64,000 bases of DNA from Gemmatimonadota bacterium (GCA_009840005.1 VXOR01000061.1:79724-143723); one strand, 5' to 3'. Counted from the first letter of the stretch, positions 26,550-35,543 are shown. The notes: generated by a model from the sequence alone, not told the origin. Program-made: numbers and translations.

Positions 26550-27900
26550 CGCGTGGGATCAGTTCGAGACCGCCCGTGGCCTTTTCGAGGCGGGCGACGC
26601 TGAGGTTGAAGTCGTACAGGGCTTCGCCGTAGGCTTGTTCGCGGCGAGCCCAAGTCTCAAAGGCGGCGATCAAGTCGCCAATGGTCTGCGGGTCGAAATC
26701 AAAATCGTCGCGGGCTTCCCGCAACCACTGCCGGGCCAACCGCCGACTCTTGCGCACGTCTTGCAAATCGCGGTCAGCGCGGCGATAGTCCAAATAGGCG
26801 CGGTGGACATCTAAGCGGATTCCCTCCTGCGCACTCGGTACGCGCACTTCAAGCGCGCGGTATTCAGCGCGTGCTCTATCTACATCCGCTGCCAACAAGT
26901 GCCATTCCAAGGATTGCCGCACTCCGATGAAGACGCCGCCGTTAAAGAAGTTGAACTCATCTTTGACGAATGGGTTCCGCTGGTCGGTGCGGCCAGGGGC
27001 TACGGCATAGCGCAATCCACCGCCGATAAACACTTGGGGCTGGTACGCAGCGCGGGCGGCTTGTGTGAGGGCCTGTTTGGCGGCGAGGCCCGCTTGCAAC
27101 TTGCGCCATTCCGGCCGCAGGTCGAGGGCCTGTGCAACCAATTCCTCTAAGGACGGGACTAAAGCGGCCACCGGCGCGAGCCGCTCGGCTTGGAGCAAGA
27201 GCGGCGCATCGCTGGGCAGCCCCGTACGCCAAGCTAACGCCGCCCGCGCCAAGGCCAATTGATCGCCGACCTCGCGCTGCTGCACGGCCAAGTCGAGCTG
27301 GGCCAGCCCCAACTTGTAGCGGTCGGACGACGAGAGCGCGGGGTCGTCGTCCAGTTCCTCAGCTCTGCTGGCCAACTCATCGCTCACGCGCTGCGCCAAG
27401 GAATTCAAGTCTTGCGCCAACAGCAGTCCGTAGTACAGCTCCTTGACGGCAAAAGCCACGTCCAACTGGGTCTGCGACAGATCGGACTGCTCCACATCGA
27501 CCCCTCGGGTGGCGGCCTCGTTTAAATGGCGACCGAGGCTAAAGGGATAGAGCGGCTGCACAAATTGCAGTTCGGCACGCGCAAAAGGCCCCAAGGATCG
27601 GAACCCCGTGGTATCGGCGGGTGGGTTGAACACACTGCCCATAGCGTCTGGGACTAGGCCGCTTTCGCTATCGATACGCAGGCGAGGGAGAATTTTGGCG
27701 GCCGTAGCTTGGCGGCGGCGAGCGTCCGCCGACTCGACCTTCCAACGGCCGCTCGCAACCTCGCCATCGCGGTCCAAGGCGCGGTCAATAAGCTCAGTCA
27801 GCGTCCAGCGCTTGTCGGGCATTTGGGCGCGGGCCGGGAGGACGGGCAAGCATAGGGCAAGGCCCCAAACCCCTAGCCATAAAGGGGTGTAAATTTGCAT
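26536..27900 (-). CDS. TolC family outer-membrane efflux protein
   Basis: A 454-aa exported protein with a signal peptide ending near residue 25 (LPARAQ). Two long alpha-helical repeats typical of TolC/OEP are seen (WTLTELIDRALDRDGEVASG near 32 and the second-half LEELVAQALDLRPEWRKLQA near 245). It would form a trimeric outer-membrane channel. It is first in a minus-strand operon with the MlaC-like/DUF3047 fusion, MlaC, and RND pump genes, but no membrane-fusion (HlyD/AcrA) gene is present, so the periplasmic carriers may take that role (inference). The promoter must lie in the 206-bp region shared with uvrA. Confidence 0.88.
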   Translation of the reverse strand: MQIYTPLWLGVWGLALCLPVLPARAQMPDKRWTLTELIDRALDRDGEVASGRWKVESADARRRQATAAKILPRLRIDSESGLVPDAMGSVFNPPADTTGFRSLGPFARAELQFVQPLYPFSLGRHLNEAATRGVDVEQSDLSQTQLDVAFAVKELYYGLLLAQDLNSLAQRVSDELASRAEELDDDPALSSSDRYKLGLAQLDLAVQQREVGDQLALARAALAWRTGLPSDAPLLLQAERLAPVAALVPSLEELVAQALDLRPEWRKLQAGLAAKQALTQAARAAYQPQVFIGGGLRYAVAPGRTDQRNPFVKDEFNFFNGGVFIGVRQSLEWHLLAADVDRARAEYRALEVRVPSAQEGIRLDVHRAYLDYRRADRDLQDVRKSRRLARQWLREARDDFDFDPQTIGDLIAAFETWARREQAYGEALYDFNLSVARLEKATGGLELIPRDETP

Positions 27901-28106
27901 AGTGGGGGGAAATCTCAGCGGCGACCGCGGCGGAATCGAGGGTGAGTCATTATTTTTCTAACTTGTTAAAAATGTTTAAGTTAATATACAGAATGCCCCA
28001 TTTAGCGTCAATGTTCCAGCCGGTCTGTTTCTTGGATTGTACAACACCCGCACCCTATGTTTTATGCACCTATGTTTTCCCTAAAATGCGCGAATAGACG
28101 GGCACC
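27901..28106. promoter_or_regulatory. Divergent intergenic region between the tolC-like gene and uvrA
   Basis: An AT-rich core lies at about 27950-27990 (TTGTTAAAAATGTTTAAGTT), between two divergent transcription units. No -35/-10 pair of good spacing is seen and no LexA-type palindrome is evident, so SOS control of uvrA is not supported by sequence here. Confidence 0.35.
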
Positions 28107-30872
28107 ATGCAGCCGACTTTAGTCGTCCGAGAAGCCTGCGAACACAACCTGCACGCCGTTTCCTTGGACCTGCCCCACGAATCCCTCGTGGCCGTCAGCG
28201 GCCCGTCCGGGTCGGGCAAGACTTCCCTCGTATTGGACACGATTTACGCCGAAGCGCGTCGGCGCTTCTTAGCGGCGCTGGACCAGGGAGGAGGCTGGCG
28301 CACATTGCGCGTGCCCAAGGTCGGCCGCATCGACGGCCTAGCCCCTGCCCTCGCGCTGGCCGGGGGGACTGGCCACCAGAGTCCGCGCGCCACAGTGGCG
28401 ACCCTATCCGGCTTGTACGACCTGTTGCGCCTGCTCTTTTCCCGCGTCGGTCAGCCCGGCTGCCTCCACTGCGGCGGACGGGTGCAGACGCATCGCTTTG
28501 AGGAAGCAAACGAAGCGGCTGCGAGCCTGCCAGATGGCACCCGCCTAATGATTCTCGCGCCGCGCCGCCCGCGGAAGGACGAGACGCCCGAGCAGGTTCT
28601 CGCTGCGATTGATCGCGCCGGCTACCGCCACGTGCGCCTCGACGGACAAGACCTGCTGCTGGAGGACATCGCGCCCGAACGCATCGCCTGCGCCCAGCAC
28701 CTGTCCGTGGTCGTCGATCGCCTCGTCGTCAAAAAGGGCATCGCGCGCCGCCTGCAAGGGTCGCTGCAAGCAGCCTTGGAGACAGGCGACGGCCAAGTGG
28801 TGCTTTCCACCCCAGACGCAAGCAACGATCTGGTTTTTGCCGTGCGGCCAGCGTGCTCGACTTGTGGCGCACCCTTCCCACCATTAGAACCCGCGCTGTT
28901 TTCCTTTAATAGCGCGACCGGAGCCTGTCCGACGTGCCGGGGTCTCGGGGTGCAGAGCGGCTTGAGCAGCGAGCAGATCTTCGCCGGAGGACAGTCCACA
29001 CTCGAAGGGGCACTGGGTCCCTTGTGGCACGACTTTGGGCACGGCGATTTGCGCGACCGCCTGCAATCCTTTTGCAAGCGGCACCAAGTCGATCCCGAAC
29101 AGCCTGTGGGCGACTGGCCGGACCAAGCGGCCAAACGGCTGTGGCACGGCGAGGGACGCCGATTCATCGGGCTAGCGCGCTGGCTAGAGCGCATCAGCGC
29201 CAAAGCCGAAGGCGAGGAATTGGCTTGGCTGGAAGCACGCCTCGACGACGCGCCGTGCCCTAGCTGCGACGGAGCGCGCTTGCGGCCCGAATCGCTCGCA
29301 GTGGAATTGGGCGGAGCGTCGATCGCCGAGGTCGTCGAGTGCGCGGTTGTCGCAGCGACCGAGTGGCTCGAAAACCTCGATTTTCCCGCTGCTACAGCCC
29401 CGGTCGGGGAAGCCATCCGCGGCCAGATCAGCCGCCGCCTGAACCTATTGCAAGAGTTAGGACTGGAGTACCTGCAACTGAACCGCCGCGCCGACACCCT
29501 GTCGAGTGGGGAGTTTCAGCGGCTGCGCCTCGGGTCTGCCCTGTCGTCGGGCACCACGCAAATGCTCTACGTGCTCGACGAACCCAGCGCCGGTTTGCAC
29601 GCGCGCGACGCCGCCCAACTCCTAGACGCGCTCAGGACACTGCGCGACGCCGGAAACTCCGTGTTCCTAATCGAACACGACGCCGCACTTTTGCGCGGAG
29701 CCGACTGGCTGGTCGATATGGGGCCGGGCGCGGGGACCGCCGGAGGCCAGGTCGTAGCCGAGGGCACGCCAAGTGAGGTGGCAGCCACCGAGTCTTTGAC
29801 CGGACGCTATCTGCGCGGTGCGCTGCAACTGCCGCACACCCGAGCGCGCCAGCCACAGGGCTGGTTGGTCCTATCCGGTGCCCGCGGCCACAACCTGCGC
29901 CAACTCGAAGTGCAATGGCCATTGGGAACTTTGATCTGCGTGACCGGGGTTTCCGGGTCGGGCAAAAGCTCGCTGGTCAGCCACACCCTGCATCCGCTCC
30001 TGGCGGCCAAACTGCACGGTGCCCAGCGCCGTCCCCTGCCCTACAGCGCTTGCACTGGAATTGAGCAGGTAACGCGCGTCGTCGCGGTTGATCAGCGTCC
30101 CATCGGCCGCAGCGCGCGCTCAAACGCGGCCACCTACACGGGGTTGCTAGCGCCGATTCGCCGCCTGTTTGCCGACCTGCCCGAAGCCCGCCTGCGGGGC
30201 TACCGACCCGGCCACTTCAGCTTTAACGCCCCAGAGGGAGCCTGCGACCTATGCAAGGGCCGAGGAGTGCATAGCACGCGGCGAGGTGCCTTTGACGACC
30301 TCGAAGTCGTCTGCCCCACTTGCAGCGGACGGCGTTACCGCGCCGAGGTCTTGGACGTGCGCTTCCACCAGCACCACATCGCCGAAGTGCTGGAACTGAG
30401 CGTGGCCGAGGCGAGTGAGCTTTTTGCGGCCGTGCCCCAAGTCGCGCAGCGGCTAGAGACCCTCGCGGAAGTGGGCTTGGGCTATTTGCACCTCGGCCAA
30501 CCAGCGACCAGTTTTTCCGGCGGCGAGGCCCAGCGGGTTAAGCTGGCAGCCGAACTGGGCCGCTCGCGCCAAGATCACGCGCTCTACATCCTCGACGAGC
30601 CGACCTCGGGCCTGCATTTGGAGGATGTGCGCTTGCTGCTAGCGCTGTTGCAGCGCTTAGTTGACGAGGGCAATACCGTGGTAGTAGTTGAGCATCACAT
30701 AGAATTCATCACAGCCGCCGACTGGGTCATCGACTTGGGGCCGGAAGGCGGGGAAGCTGGCGGGGCAATCACCGCTTGCGGCCGCCCCGAGGAAGTGGCC
30801 GGCGTGGCCGGCTCTCACACGGGCGCGTACTTGCAGAAATTGTTTGCCGCGCAGCTAAGTACACGACAGTAA
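28107..30872 (+). CDS. uvrA: UvrA, excinuclease ABC subunit A
   Basis: Damage-recognition ATPase of nucleotide excision repair. Both ABC modules are complete. The Walker A motifs are GPSGSGKTS near residues 31-39 and GVSGSGKSS near 613; the signature motifs are LSSGEFQRLRLG near 465 and FSGGEAQRVKLA near 805. Zinc-binding CxxC pairs are seen at CSTCGAPFPPLEP/CPTCRGLG and CDLCKGRG/CPTCSGRRY. At 921 aa it is slightly shorter than E. coli UvrA (940), and the sequence GQHLS-type details differ from housekeeping UvrA, so it could be a second, UvrA2-like copy. No uvrB or uvrC is nearby. It is divergent from the tolC-like operon. Confidence 0.93.
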   Translation: MQPTLVVREACEHNLHAVSLDLPHESLVAVSGPSGSGKTSLVLDTIYAEARRRFLAALDQGGGWRTLRVPKVGRIDGLAPALALAGGTGHQSPRATVATLSGLYDLLRLLFSRVGQPGCLHCGGRVQTHRFEEANEAAASLPDGTRLMILAPRRPRKDETPEQVLAAIDRAGYRHVRLDGQDLLLEDIAPERIACAQHLSVVVDRLVVKKGIARRLQGSLQAALETGDGQVVLSTPDASNDLVFAVRPACSTCGAPFPPLEPALFSFNSATGACPTCRGLGVQSGLSSEQIFAGGQSTLEGALGPLWHDFGHGDLRDRLQSFCKRHQVDPEQPVGDWPDQAAKRLWHGEGRRFIGLARWLERISAKAEGEELAWLEARLDDAPCPSCDGARLRPESLAVELGGASIAEVVECAVVAATEWLENLDFPAATAPVGEAIRGQISRRLNLLQELGLEYLQLNRRADTLSSGEFQRLRLGSALSSGTTQMLYVLDEPSAGLHARDAAQLLDALRTLRDAGNSVFLIEHDAALLRGADWLVDMGPGAGTAGGQVVAEGTPSEVAATESLTGRYLRGALQLPHTRARQPQGWLVLSGARGHNLRQLEVQWPLGTLICVTGVSGSGKSSLVSHTLHPLLAAKLHGAQRRPLPYSACTGIEQVTRVVAVDQRPIGRSARSNAATYTGLLAPIRRLFADLPEARLRGYRPGHFSFNAPEGACDLCKGRGVHSTRRGAFDDLEVVCPTCSGRRYRAEVLDVRFHQHHIAEVLELSVAEASELFAAVPQVAQRLETLAEVGLGYLHLGQPATSFSGGEAQRVKLAAELGRSRQDHALYILDEPTSGLHLEDVRLLLALLQRLVDEGNTVVVVEHHIEFITAADWVIDLGPEGGEAGGAITACGRPEEVAGVAGSHTGAYLQKLFAAQLSTRQ

Positions 30873-30905
30873 TCCACTGGACGTTACAATGGGCATTTAG
30901 GTATA

Positions 30906-31018
30906 AGATGCTTCGACTCCGCTTCGCGGAGTTTATCTTGAGCGAAGCCGAAAGGCTCAGCATGACACTGGGAAACAGAGCACCAGCCACCTGTCATGCT
31001 GAGCACAGCGAAGCATCT
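30906..31018. repeat. Composite inverted repeat (AGATGCTTCG...CTCAGCATGACA type)
   Basis: The left arm AGATGCTTCG...CTCAGCATGACA and right arm TGTCATGCTGAG...CGAAGCATCT are exact complements over 10 and 12 bp. The left arm also carries a smaller hairpin (CTCCGCTTCGCGGAG). The same motif is familiar as an interspersed repeat in several bacterial phyla (recollection). It sits between uvrA and the M24 peptidase gene and could act as a transcript-end or mobile repeat. Confidence 0.8.
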
Positions 31019-31057
31019 CATACCACTTCTGCTGTCGTGTACTCGAGGAGGTTTTCA

Positions 31058-32251
31058 TTGGACCTGCAAAAAATACAAGCCTATATGCAGCAGGAGGGAA
31101 TCGGCGCTTGGTTGGTGTACGATTTTCGCGGCGGCAATCCAGTCTTGTGGCAGCTATTGGGCCAGCGGCGGCATACTACCCGGCGCGTCTTTCTCATCGT
31201 GCCAGCCGCGGGCGCGCCGCGCTTGCTCGGCTCGGCGGTCGAGCCGGAGGCCCTCGCCGGGCTGGGCGTGGAGATCGCGCATTACGCTAGCTGGGAACAG
31301 CTACACGCCCTGTTGCGCGATGCGGTGGATGGTTTGCCGCAGGTAGCTATGGAGTACTGGCCCGGAGGCACACTGCCCATGGTATCTTGGGTCGATGGCG
31401 GCACCTTAGATCTGGTGCGCTCCCTCGGCCCCGAGGTAGTGTCTTCGGCCGACCTGTGCCAAGTCGCCTTGGCCACCTGGAGCGCGGACGCGCTCGCCTC
31501 GCACCGCGACGCCTGCCGCCAAGTCGCCGAAGTCAAAGACGCGGCCTTTGAGTACATCCGCAACCACCTCCACACCGGCTTTCGGCTGAGCTCAAGTCGA
31601 AGCCTCACCGAATTCGCCGTCCAATCATTCATCGTCGCCGAATTGGAGCAGCGCGGCCTCGACAGCGGGCATCCGCCGATCGTCGGCGTCAATGGCAACA
31701 GCGGCAATCCGCACTACGAGCCGCACGCGGACACGGCCGCCCCCATTGAACCGGGCGCTTGGATCCTCATCGACCTGTGGGCGCGCCACCCCGGCGAGCA
31801 GCACGTGTTCGGCGACATGACTTGGGTCGCCTTTGCTGGCCCGCGCGTGCCCGCAGCCCACGCCGAGGTCTTTGCCGCAGTGCGCGAAGCGCGCGATCAA
31901 GTGCTGGAACGGCTCGACGCTGCGTGGTGCGCCGACGAAGTGCTACAGGGCTGGCAGCTCGACCAAGTGGCGCGCCAAGTCATGACAAAGCACGGCTTGG
32001 GCGAGCAATTCGTCCACCGCACGGGGCACAGCCTCGGCCCCGGACCGAGCATCCACGCGCTAGGCGTAAACCTCGACGACTTGGAGACCCACGACGCGCG
32101 GTCAATCCTACCGGGCACGGGCTTTTCCGTCGAGCCGGGCGCGTACCTGCCGGAGTTCGGCGTGCGGCTCGAAGTCAATGTGTACGTGGACCCAGAGACC
32201 GGCCCAGAAGTTACAACCCCCATCCAAAACGAAGTCATCCTCTTGCTTTGA
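31058..32251 (+). CDS. M24 family metallopeptidase (Xaa-Pro aminopeptidase-like)
   Basis: A cytoplasmic two-metal peptidase or creatinase-fold protein of 397 aa. The N-terminal creatinase-like domain is followed by the pita-bread domain with the five ligands visible: Asp in WILIDLWARH and in GDMTWVAF, His in VHRTGHSLGPG, and two Glu in GFSVEPGAYLPEFGVRLEVN. I chose the TTG at 31058 because a perfect AGGAGG lies 6 nt upstream and the preceding open frame is only repeat DNA. The stop overlaps the TTG start of queC (TTGA), so the pair is translationally coupled. Substrate preference (Xaa-Pro dipeptides) is by family only. Confidence 0.9.
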   Translation: MDLQKIQAYMQQEGIGAWLVYDFRGGNPVLWQLLGQRRHTTRRVFLIVPAAGAPRLLGSAVEPEALAGLGVEIAHYASWEQLHALLRDAVDGLPQVAMEYWPGGTLPMVSWVDGGTLDLVRSLGPEVVSSADLCQVALATWSADALASHRDACRQVAEVKDAAFEYIRNHLHTGFRLSSSRSLTEFAVQSFIVAELEQRGLDSGHPPIVGVNGNSGNPHYEPHADTAAPIEPGAWILIDLWARHPGEQHVFGDMTWVAFAGPRVPAAHAEVFAAVREARDQVLERLDAAWCADEVLQGWQLDQVARQVMTKHGLGEQFVHRTGHSLGPGPSIHALGVNLDDLETHDARSILPGTGFSVEPGAYLPEFGVRLEVNVYVDPETGPEVTTPIQNEVILLL

Positions 32252-32910
32252 GCCTCGGAATCGTCCTCGTCAGCGGTGGGCTCGACTCCTGCGTCACCGC
32301 CGCCATTGCCGCCCGCCGCGGCCCTTTGGCCTTTCTCCACCTGCGCTACCGCCAGCGCACCGAGGAACGCGAATTCGCGGCGTTCTCCGCCCTCGCGGAT
32401 CATTTCCAAGTGGAGACCCGCCTCGTGGTGGACGTCGATTACATGCGCCAGATCGGTGGCTCCAGCTTGGTCGATGCGACTCAGCCCATTCCCGAAGACG
32501 AATCCACAGCCGACCTACCCACGACCTACGTCCCCTTCCGCAACGCCAACCTACTCGGAGTGGCCGTGGCTTGGGCCGAGGTCATCGGCGCAACCGACAT
32601 CTACATCGGCGCTCACGAAGCCGAGAGCCACTATCCGGACTGCCGACGGGAGTTTTTCACCGCCTATGAGCGCATGATCGCCGCCGGTACCGGTCCACAA
32701 ACCCAAATCCACATCCAGACCCCACTCATCGACTGGGATAAAGCCGCCATCGTCCGCTGCGGCCTAGCGCTTGCCGCCCCCCTGCATCTGACCTGGTCCT
32801 GCTATCAGCGCGAAGATCTCGCCTGTGGCCGCTGCGAGAGTTGCCGCATGCGCTTGGCAGGCTTTCGCCGGGCCGGTGCCAGCGACCCCTTGCCTTATGC
32901 CAGTGATTAG
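32248..32910 (+). CDS. queC: 7-cyano-7-deazaguanine synthase QueC
   Basis: Converts 7-carboxy-7-deazaguanine to preQ0 with ATP and ammonia, in queuosine synthesis. The PP-loop SGGLDSC is near residue 10 and the zinc-binding Cys set CYQREDLACGRCESC near 185-200 is complete. The 220-aa length is normal. The start TTG at 32248 overlaps the stop of the M24 gene as TTGA. The next queuosine gene, queF, lies 7.7 kb away beyond the dimethylformamidase-like gene and the restriction/toxin island. queD and queE are not in the window. Confidence 0.95.
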   Translation: MSLGIVLVSGGLDSCVTAAIAARRGPLAFLHLRYRQRTEEREFAAFSALADHFQVETRLVVDVDYMRQIGGSSLVDATQPIPEDESTADLPTTYVPFRNANLLGVAVAWAEVIGATDIYIGAHEAESHYPDCRREFFTAYERMIAAGTGPQTQIHIQTPLIDWDKAAIVRCGLALAAPLHLTWSCYQREDLACGRCESCRMRLAGFRRAGASDPLPYASD

Positions 32911-32935
32911 TGGCCAGTGGCCAGTCCCCTAACCC
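32903..32935. repeat. Short CAGTGG/CCAGT-type repeat
   Basis: GTGGCCAGTGGCCAGTCCCC follows the queC stop. The same kind of sequence (CAGTGGTCAGTGG) is arranged as an inverted repeat at 54071-54147. It is an interspersed element with no coding role seen. Confidence 0.55.
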
Positions 32936-32985
32936 AAGGCCCGCCCCTGCACATATCCACTCACTACTCACCAAGGAGCTAACCC

Positions 32986-34569
32986 ATGCTAATCGGCTAC
33001 GTCAGCGACGAACGCTACATCGCCCTGCACGACGTGCAGTTTGAAATCGCCAACGAAAACCTGCACATCGAAACCCGCTCGCGAGCCACCGGCGAGGTCT
33101 TCGCCGACATCCCGCCCGGCCCCTACACCGTTACCTTGCAAAAAGACGGTTTCGGCCCCAAGCGCGGGCAAATCAACATCCACCCCGAGCGGCCGCACCA
33201 CTTCCGCTTGCTCGCGCATCAGTTGCTCGGCTACGCCTGGCCCAAGTGGGTCCAAGCGGGCGAGCAATCCGAGTTCCGCGTCCACGCGCTCGAAGCCTAC
33301 CGCCTCGATTTGTGGCGCTACGGCTGGGAAAAAGAACACATCCGCCCGCTGGGCTGGTTCGATGAGCACGGGCCGCGCGCCACCATGCAAATCACTCCAG
33401 ACGGCGACTACACCCAGACCGGAGTAATGTGGAACAAGTTTGGCTACACCAGCCCCTCTCACAAACAGTTCGTCACCGCGCCGGAGCGGTCTGGCCTCTA
33501 CTACTTCCACACCAAAGGCGAGTCCGGCGCGTTCTTCTCCTTCCCTTGGATCGTCGCCCCAGCCGCCCCCAGCGCGGACATCGCAGTCCTCGCCGCCAAC
33601 ATCAACTGGAATGCGTACAACAACTTTGGCGGGCGCTCCAACTACATCCACCCCGACTGCTTTCCGCCCACGCCGACGATCAATGCCCGCTTAGAACTCA
33701 AGCGCTACACCGACCCCGAGCACATCAACTACGACGCCGAGGACTACGCTCCCCTCTCCTTCGACCGGCCCGAGCCGATCAACCACATTCCCGAAGACGT
33801 CGAGATCACCGACCCCATCGCGGGACGCGCGGCCTGCCATGTCGCCCCAGCCGAGTGGCGCTTCCTCGGCTGGCTAGAGCGCGAGGGGTATCCTTACGAC
33901 CTGTACGCCGAGACCCAATTTCACTTTGGCCAACTCGACCTCGACCAGTACAAAATCCTCATCACCACCACCCATCCCGAGTACTGGTCGCGCAAGATGT
34001 ACTACGACGTCAAGGCATGGGTGCGCGAGCGCGGCGGCAAATTCATGTACTTGGGCGGCAACGGCCTCAACTGCGAGGTGGAGCTGCTCGACGAGCAGAC
34101 AATGAAAGTCAAAAACGGCGACGGGCGCGTCCAGCGAGCCGAGGGCCACGAGAGCCGCTTTCACCAGTACAACGAGTCTGAGGCCAACCTGCTTGGCGTA
34201 GTCTTTACCCATCCGGGCATTATGACGGCCGCACCGTACCAAGTCCTCGCCGCCGACCACTGGATTTTTGCCAACACGGGCGTCAAAAACGGCGATTCCT
34301 TCGGCGAGGCCAGCCTACACGAGCGAATCCCCGGCGGAGCCTCCGGCCACGAGACCGACAAAACCTCGCCCTTTTCGCCCCCCGGCACCGAAATCGTCGC
34401 TCGCGGCCTCAACCCCGACCAAGGCGGCGCGGAAATTGTCCACTACGAAACGGCCAGCGGCGGCGCGGTTTTTTCCGTCGGCTCCATCACCTATCCCGCC
34501 TCAATTCTCGTAGATGAGACCGTCTCGCGCATCACCGCAAACGTCATCGAACGCTTTGGCGCGGCATAG
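32986..34569 (+). CDS. N,N-dimethylformamidase large-subunit-like protein
   Basis: A 527-aa protein matching the C-terminal domain of the dimethylformamidase beta (large) subunit, including AANINWNAYNNFGGRSNY near residue 205 and the TTTHPEYWSRKMYYDVKAWV and GGKFMYLGGNGLNCEVE segments (about 325-365). In true DMFase this subunit binds iron and is active only with a small alpha subunit; no alpha subunit is seen here, so another amidohydrolase or ligand-binding role is possible. The N-terminal 70 residues (IPPGPYTVTLQKDGF) look like a carboxypeptidase-regulatory-like beta sandwich. GGAG lies upstream of the ATG. Its 3' end is repeated beyond the restriction/toxin island. Confidence 0.82.
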   Translation: MLIGYVSDERYIALHDVQFEIANENLHIETRSRATGEVFADIPPGPYTVTLQKDGFGPKRGQINIHPERPHHFRLLAHQLLGYAWPKWVQAGEQSEFRVHALEAYRLDLWRYGWEKEHIRPLGWFDEHGPRATMQITPDGDYTQTGVMWNKFGYTSPSHKQFVTAPERSGLYYFHTKGESGAFFSFPWIVAPAAPSADIAVLAANINWNAYNNFGGRSNYIHPDCFPPTPTINARLELKRYTDPEHINYDAEDYAPLSFDRPEPINHIPEDVEITDPIAGRAACHVAPAEWRFLGWLEREGYPYDLYAETQFHFGQLDLDQYKILITTTHPEYWSRKMYYDVKAWVRERGGKFMYLGGNGLNCEVELLDEQTMKVKNGDGRVQRAEGHESRFHQYNESEANLLGVVFTHPGIMTAAPYQVLAADHWIFANTGVKNGDSFGEASLHERIPGGASGHETDKTSPFSPPGTEIVARGLNPDQGGAEIVHYETASGGAVFSVGSITYPASILVDETVSRITANVIERFGAA

Positions 34570-34607
34570 CCAAGGCACCCGTTTGGTTTTATCCTAAAAT
34601 GTTTTAA
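34462..34607 (+). repeat. Left flanking direct repeat (3' end of the dimethylformamidase-like gene)
   Basis: From GGCGCGGTTTTTTCCGTCGG on, the last codons, stop and 3' flank of the gene are repeated in the same orientation at 40464-40579. The first 24 bases are identical; the rest is roughly 80% alike by eye, with one internal deletion of about 36 nt in the right copy. The two copies bracket the restriction/toxin island. Confidence 0.8.
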
Positions 34608-34630
34608 CCAACCGGATGTTTTAACCAACC

Positions 34631-34659
34631 GTAGGGGCAGGTTTCAAACCTGCCCCTAC
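34631..34659. repeat. Perfect 14-bp palindromic repeat (GTAGGGGC family)
   Basis: GTAGGGGCAGGTTT and AAACCTGCCCCTAC are exact complements with a 1-nt loop. Fragments of the same family are at about 9964-9982 (GGGCCGGTCGCCCCTAC) and 55939-55963 (GTAGGGGCGTCC twice). It lies just after a 16-bp tandem repeat (ATGTTTTAACCAACCG twice, 34599-34631) and just before the hsdM start. Confidence 0.8.
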
Positions 34660-34670
34660 AAGGAATCCCG

Positions 34671-35314
34671 ATGACAACCAACACCGACCTAAACTGGATC
34701 GCCAACTACATCTGGGGCATCGCCGACGATGTCCTGCGCGATCTGTACGTGCGCGGCAAGTACCGCGACGTGATCCTGCCGATGACCGTGCTGCGCCGGC
34801 TCGACGCAGTGCTGGAGGACAGCAAGCAGGCGGTCTTCGACATGAAGACCACCCTCGACGACGCCGGCGTCATCGAACAGGATGCGACCCTGCGACAAAT
34901 CGCGGGACAAGCCTTCTATAATTCACCCTGAGCGACCTGCGCACCCGCGCCAATCGCCAGCAGCTTGAAGCCGACTTCCGGGCTTGGCTCGACGGGTTCT
35001 CGCCCAACGTCCAAGACATCCTCGAAAACTTCGAGTTTCGCAACCAAGTCTCGCGGCTGTCTAGGGCCGATGCCTTGGGCACGCTCACCTCACCCGACAT
35101 CAACCTCAGCTCGGCCCCAGTGCACTACGCCGACGGCACGGTCAGGCACCCCGACCTCGACAACCACGGCATGGGGACGATCTTCGAGGAGCTGATCCGG
35201 CGCTTCAACGAGGAGAACAACGAGGAGGCGGGCGAACACTGGACCCCGCACGACGCCGTGACCCTGAATACACGGGGCACTCGACATTCAAACCCCGTAG
35301 GAAATTGTCCATGA
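34671..35314 (+). pseudogene. Type I restriction-modification methyltransferase subunit HsdM, 5' remnant
   Basis: Residues 1-80 match the HsdM N-terminal domain (DLNWIANYIWGIADDVLRDL, then LPMTVLRRLDAVLEDSKQAV). The frame is lost near 34920 and resumes as TLSDLRTRANRQQLEADFRA, through a segment lacking a few residues after ADALGTL, to NNEEAGEHWTPHDAV, where the catalytic domain should begin. From about 35265 the sequence is unrelated and ends in a stop at 35312-35314. The whole SAM-binding and NPPF-containing methylase domain is missing. The gene cannot make active HsdM. Confidence 0.85.
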
Positions 35315-35526
35315 CTGAAGCCCCCCGCGCCAAAAAGAAATTCGACTGCGTCAAGTTCATGCGCGAAGCCCGCGCCCGAATTACCGCCGAAACCGCCGAT
35401 ATGACTATTGACGAACGGATAGAGTGGTTCAATTCCAAGCGGTATTCCGACCCCACGCTGGAAGAATTGGCCGCGCGAATGCACCAATCAACGCAGGCCA
35501 AGCCAACAGATAGTCGCGACGCCTGA
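35311..35526 (+). CDS. Small acidic/basic protein, possible antitoxin-like
   Basis: A 71-aa protein (KKKFDCVKFMREARARITAE, then MTIDERIEWFNSK and LEELAARMHQST). Its charge pattern resembles small proteins often found beside BrnT or DUF5615 toxins, but I do not recognise a named family. The start ATG at 35311 lies within the stop of the hsdM remnant frame. The downstream DUF433 gene begins 17 nt after its stop, so it may belong to that module. Confidence 0.5.
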   Translation: MTEAPRAKKKFDCVKFMREARARITAETADMTIDERIEWFNSKRYSDPTLEELAARMHQSTQAKPTDSRDA

Positions 35527-35543
35527 GCCAAGAGGAAATGGAA

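Noticed and set aside
30776..31057. Upstream extension of the M24 peptidase frame.
   Set aside because: It encodes the end of uvrA in another frame and a repeat; the TTG at 31058 with AGGAGG fits better.
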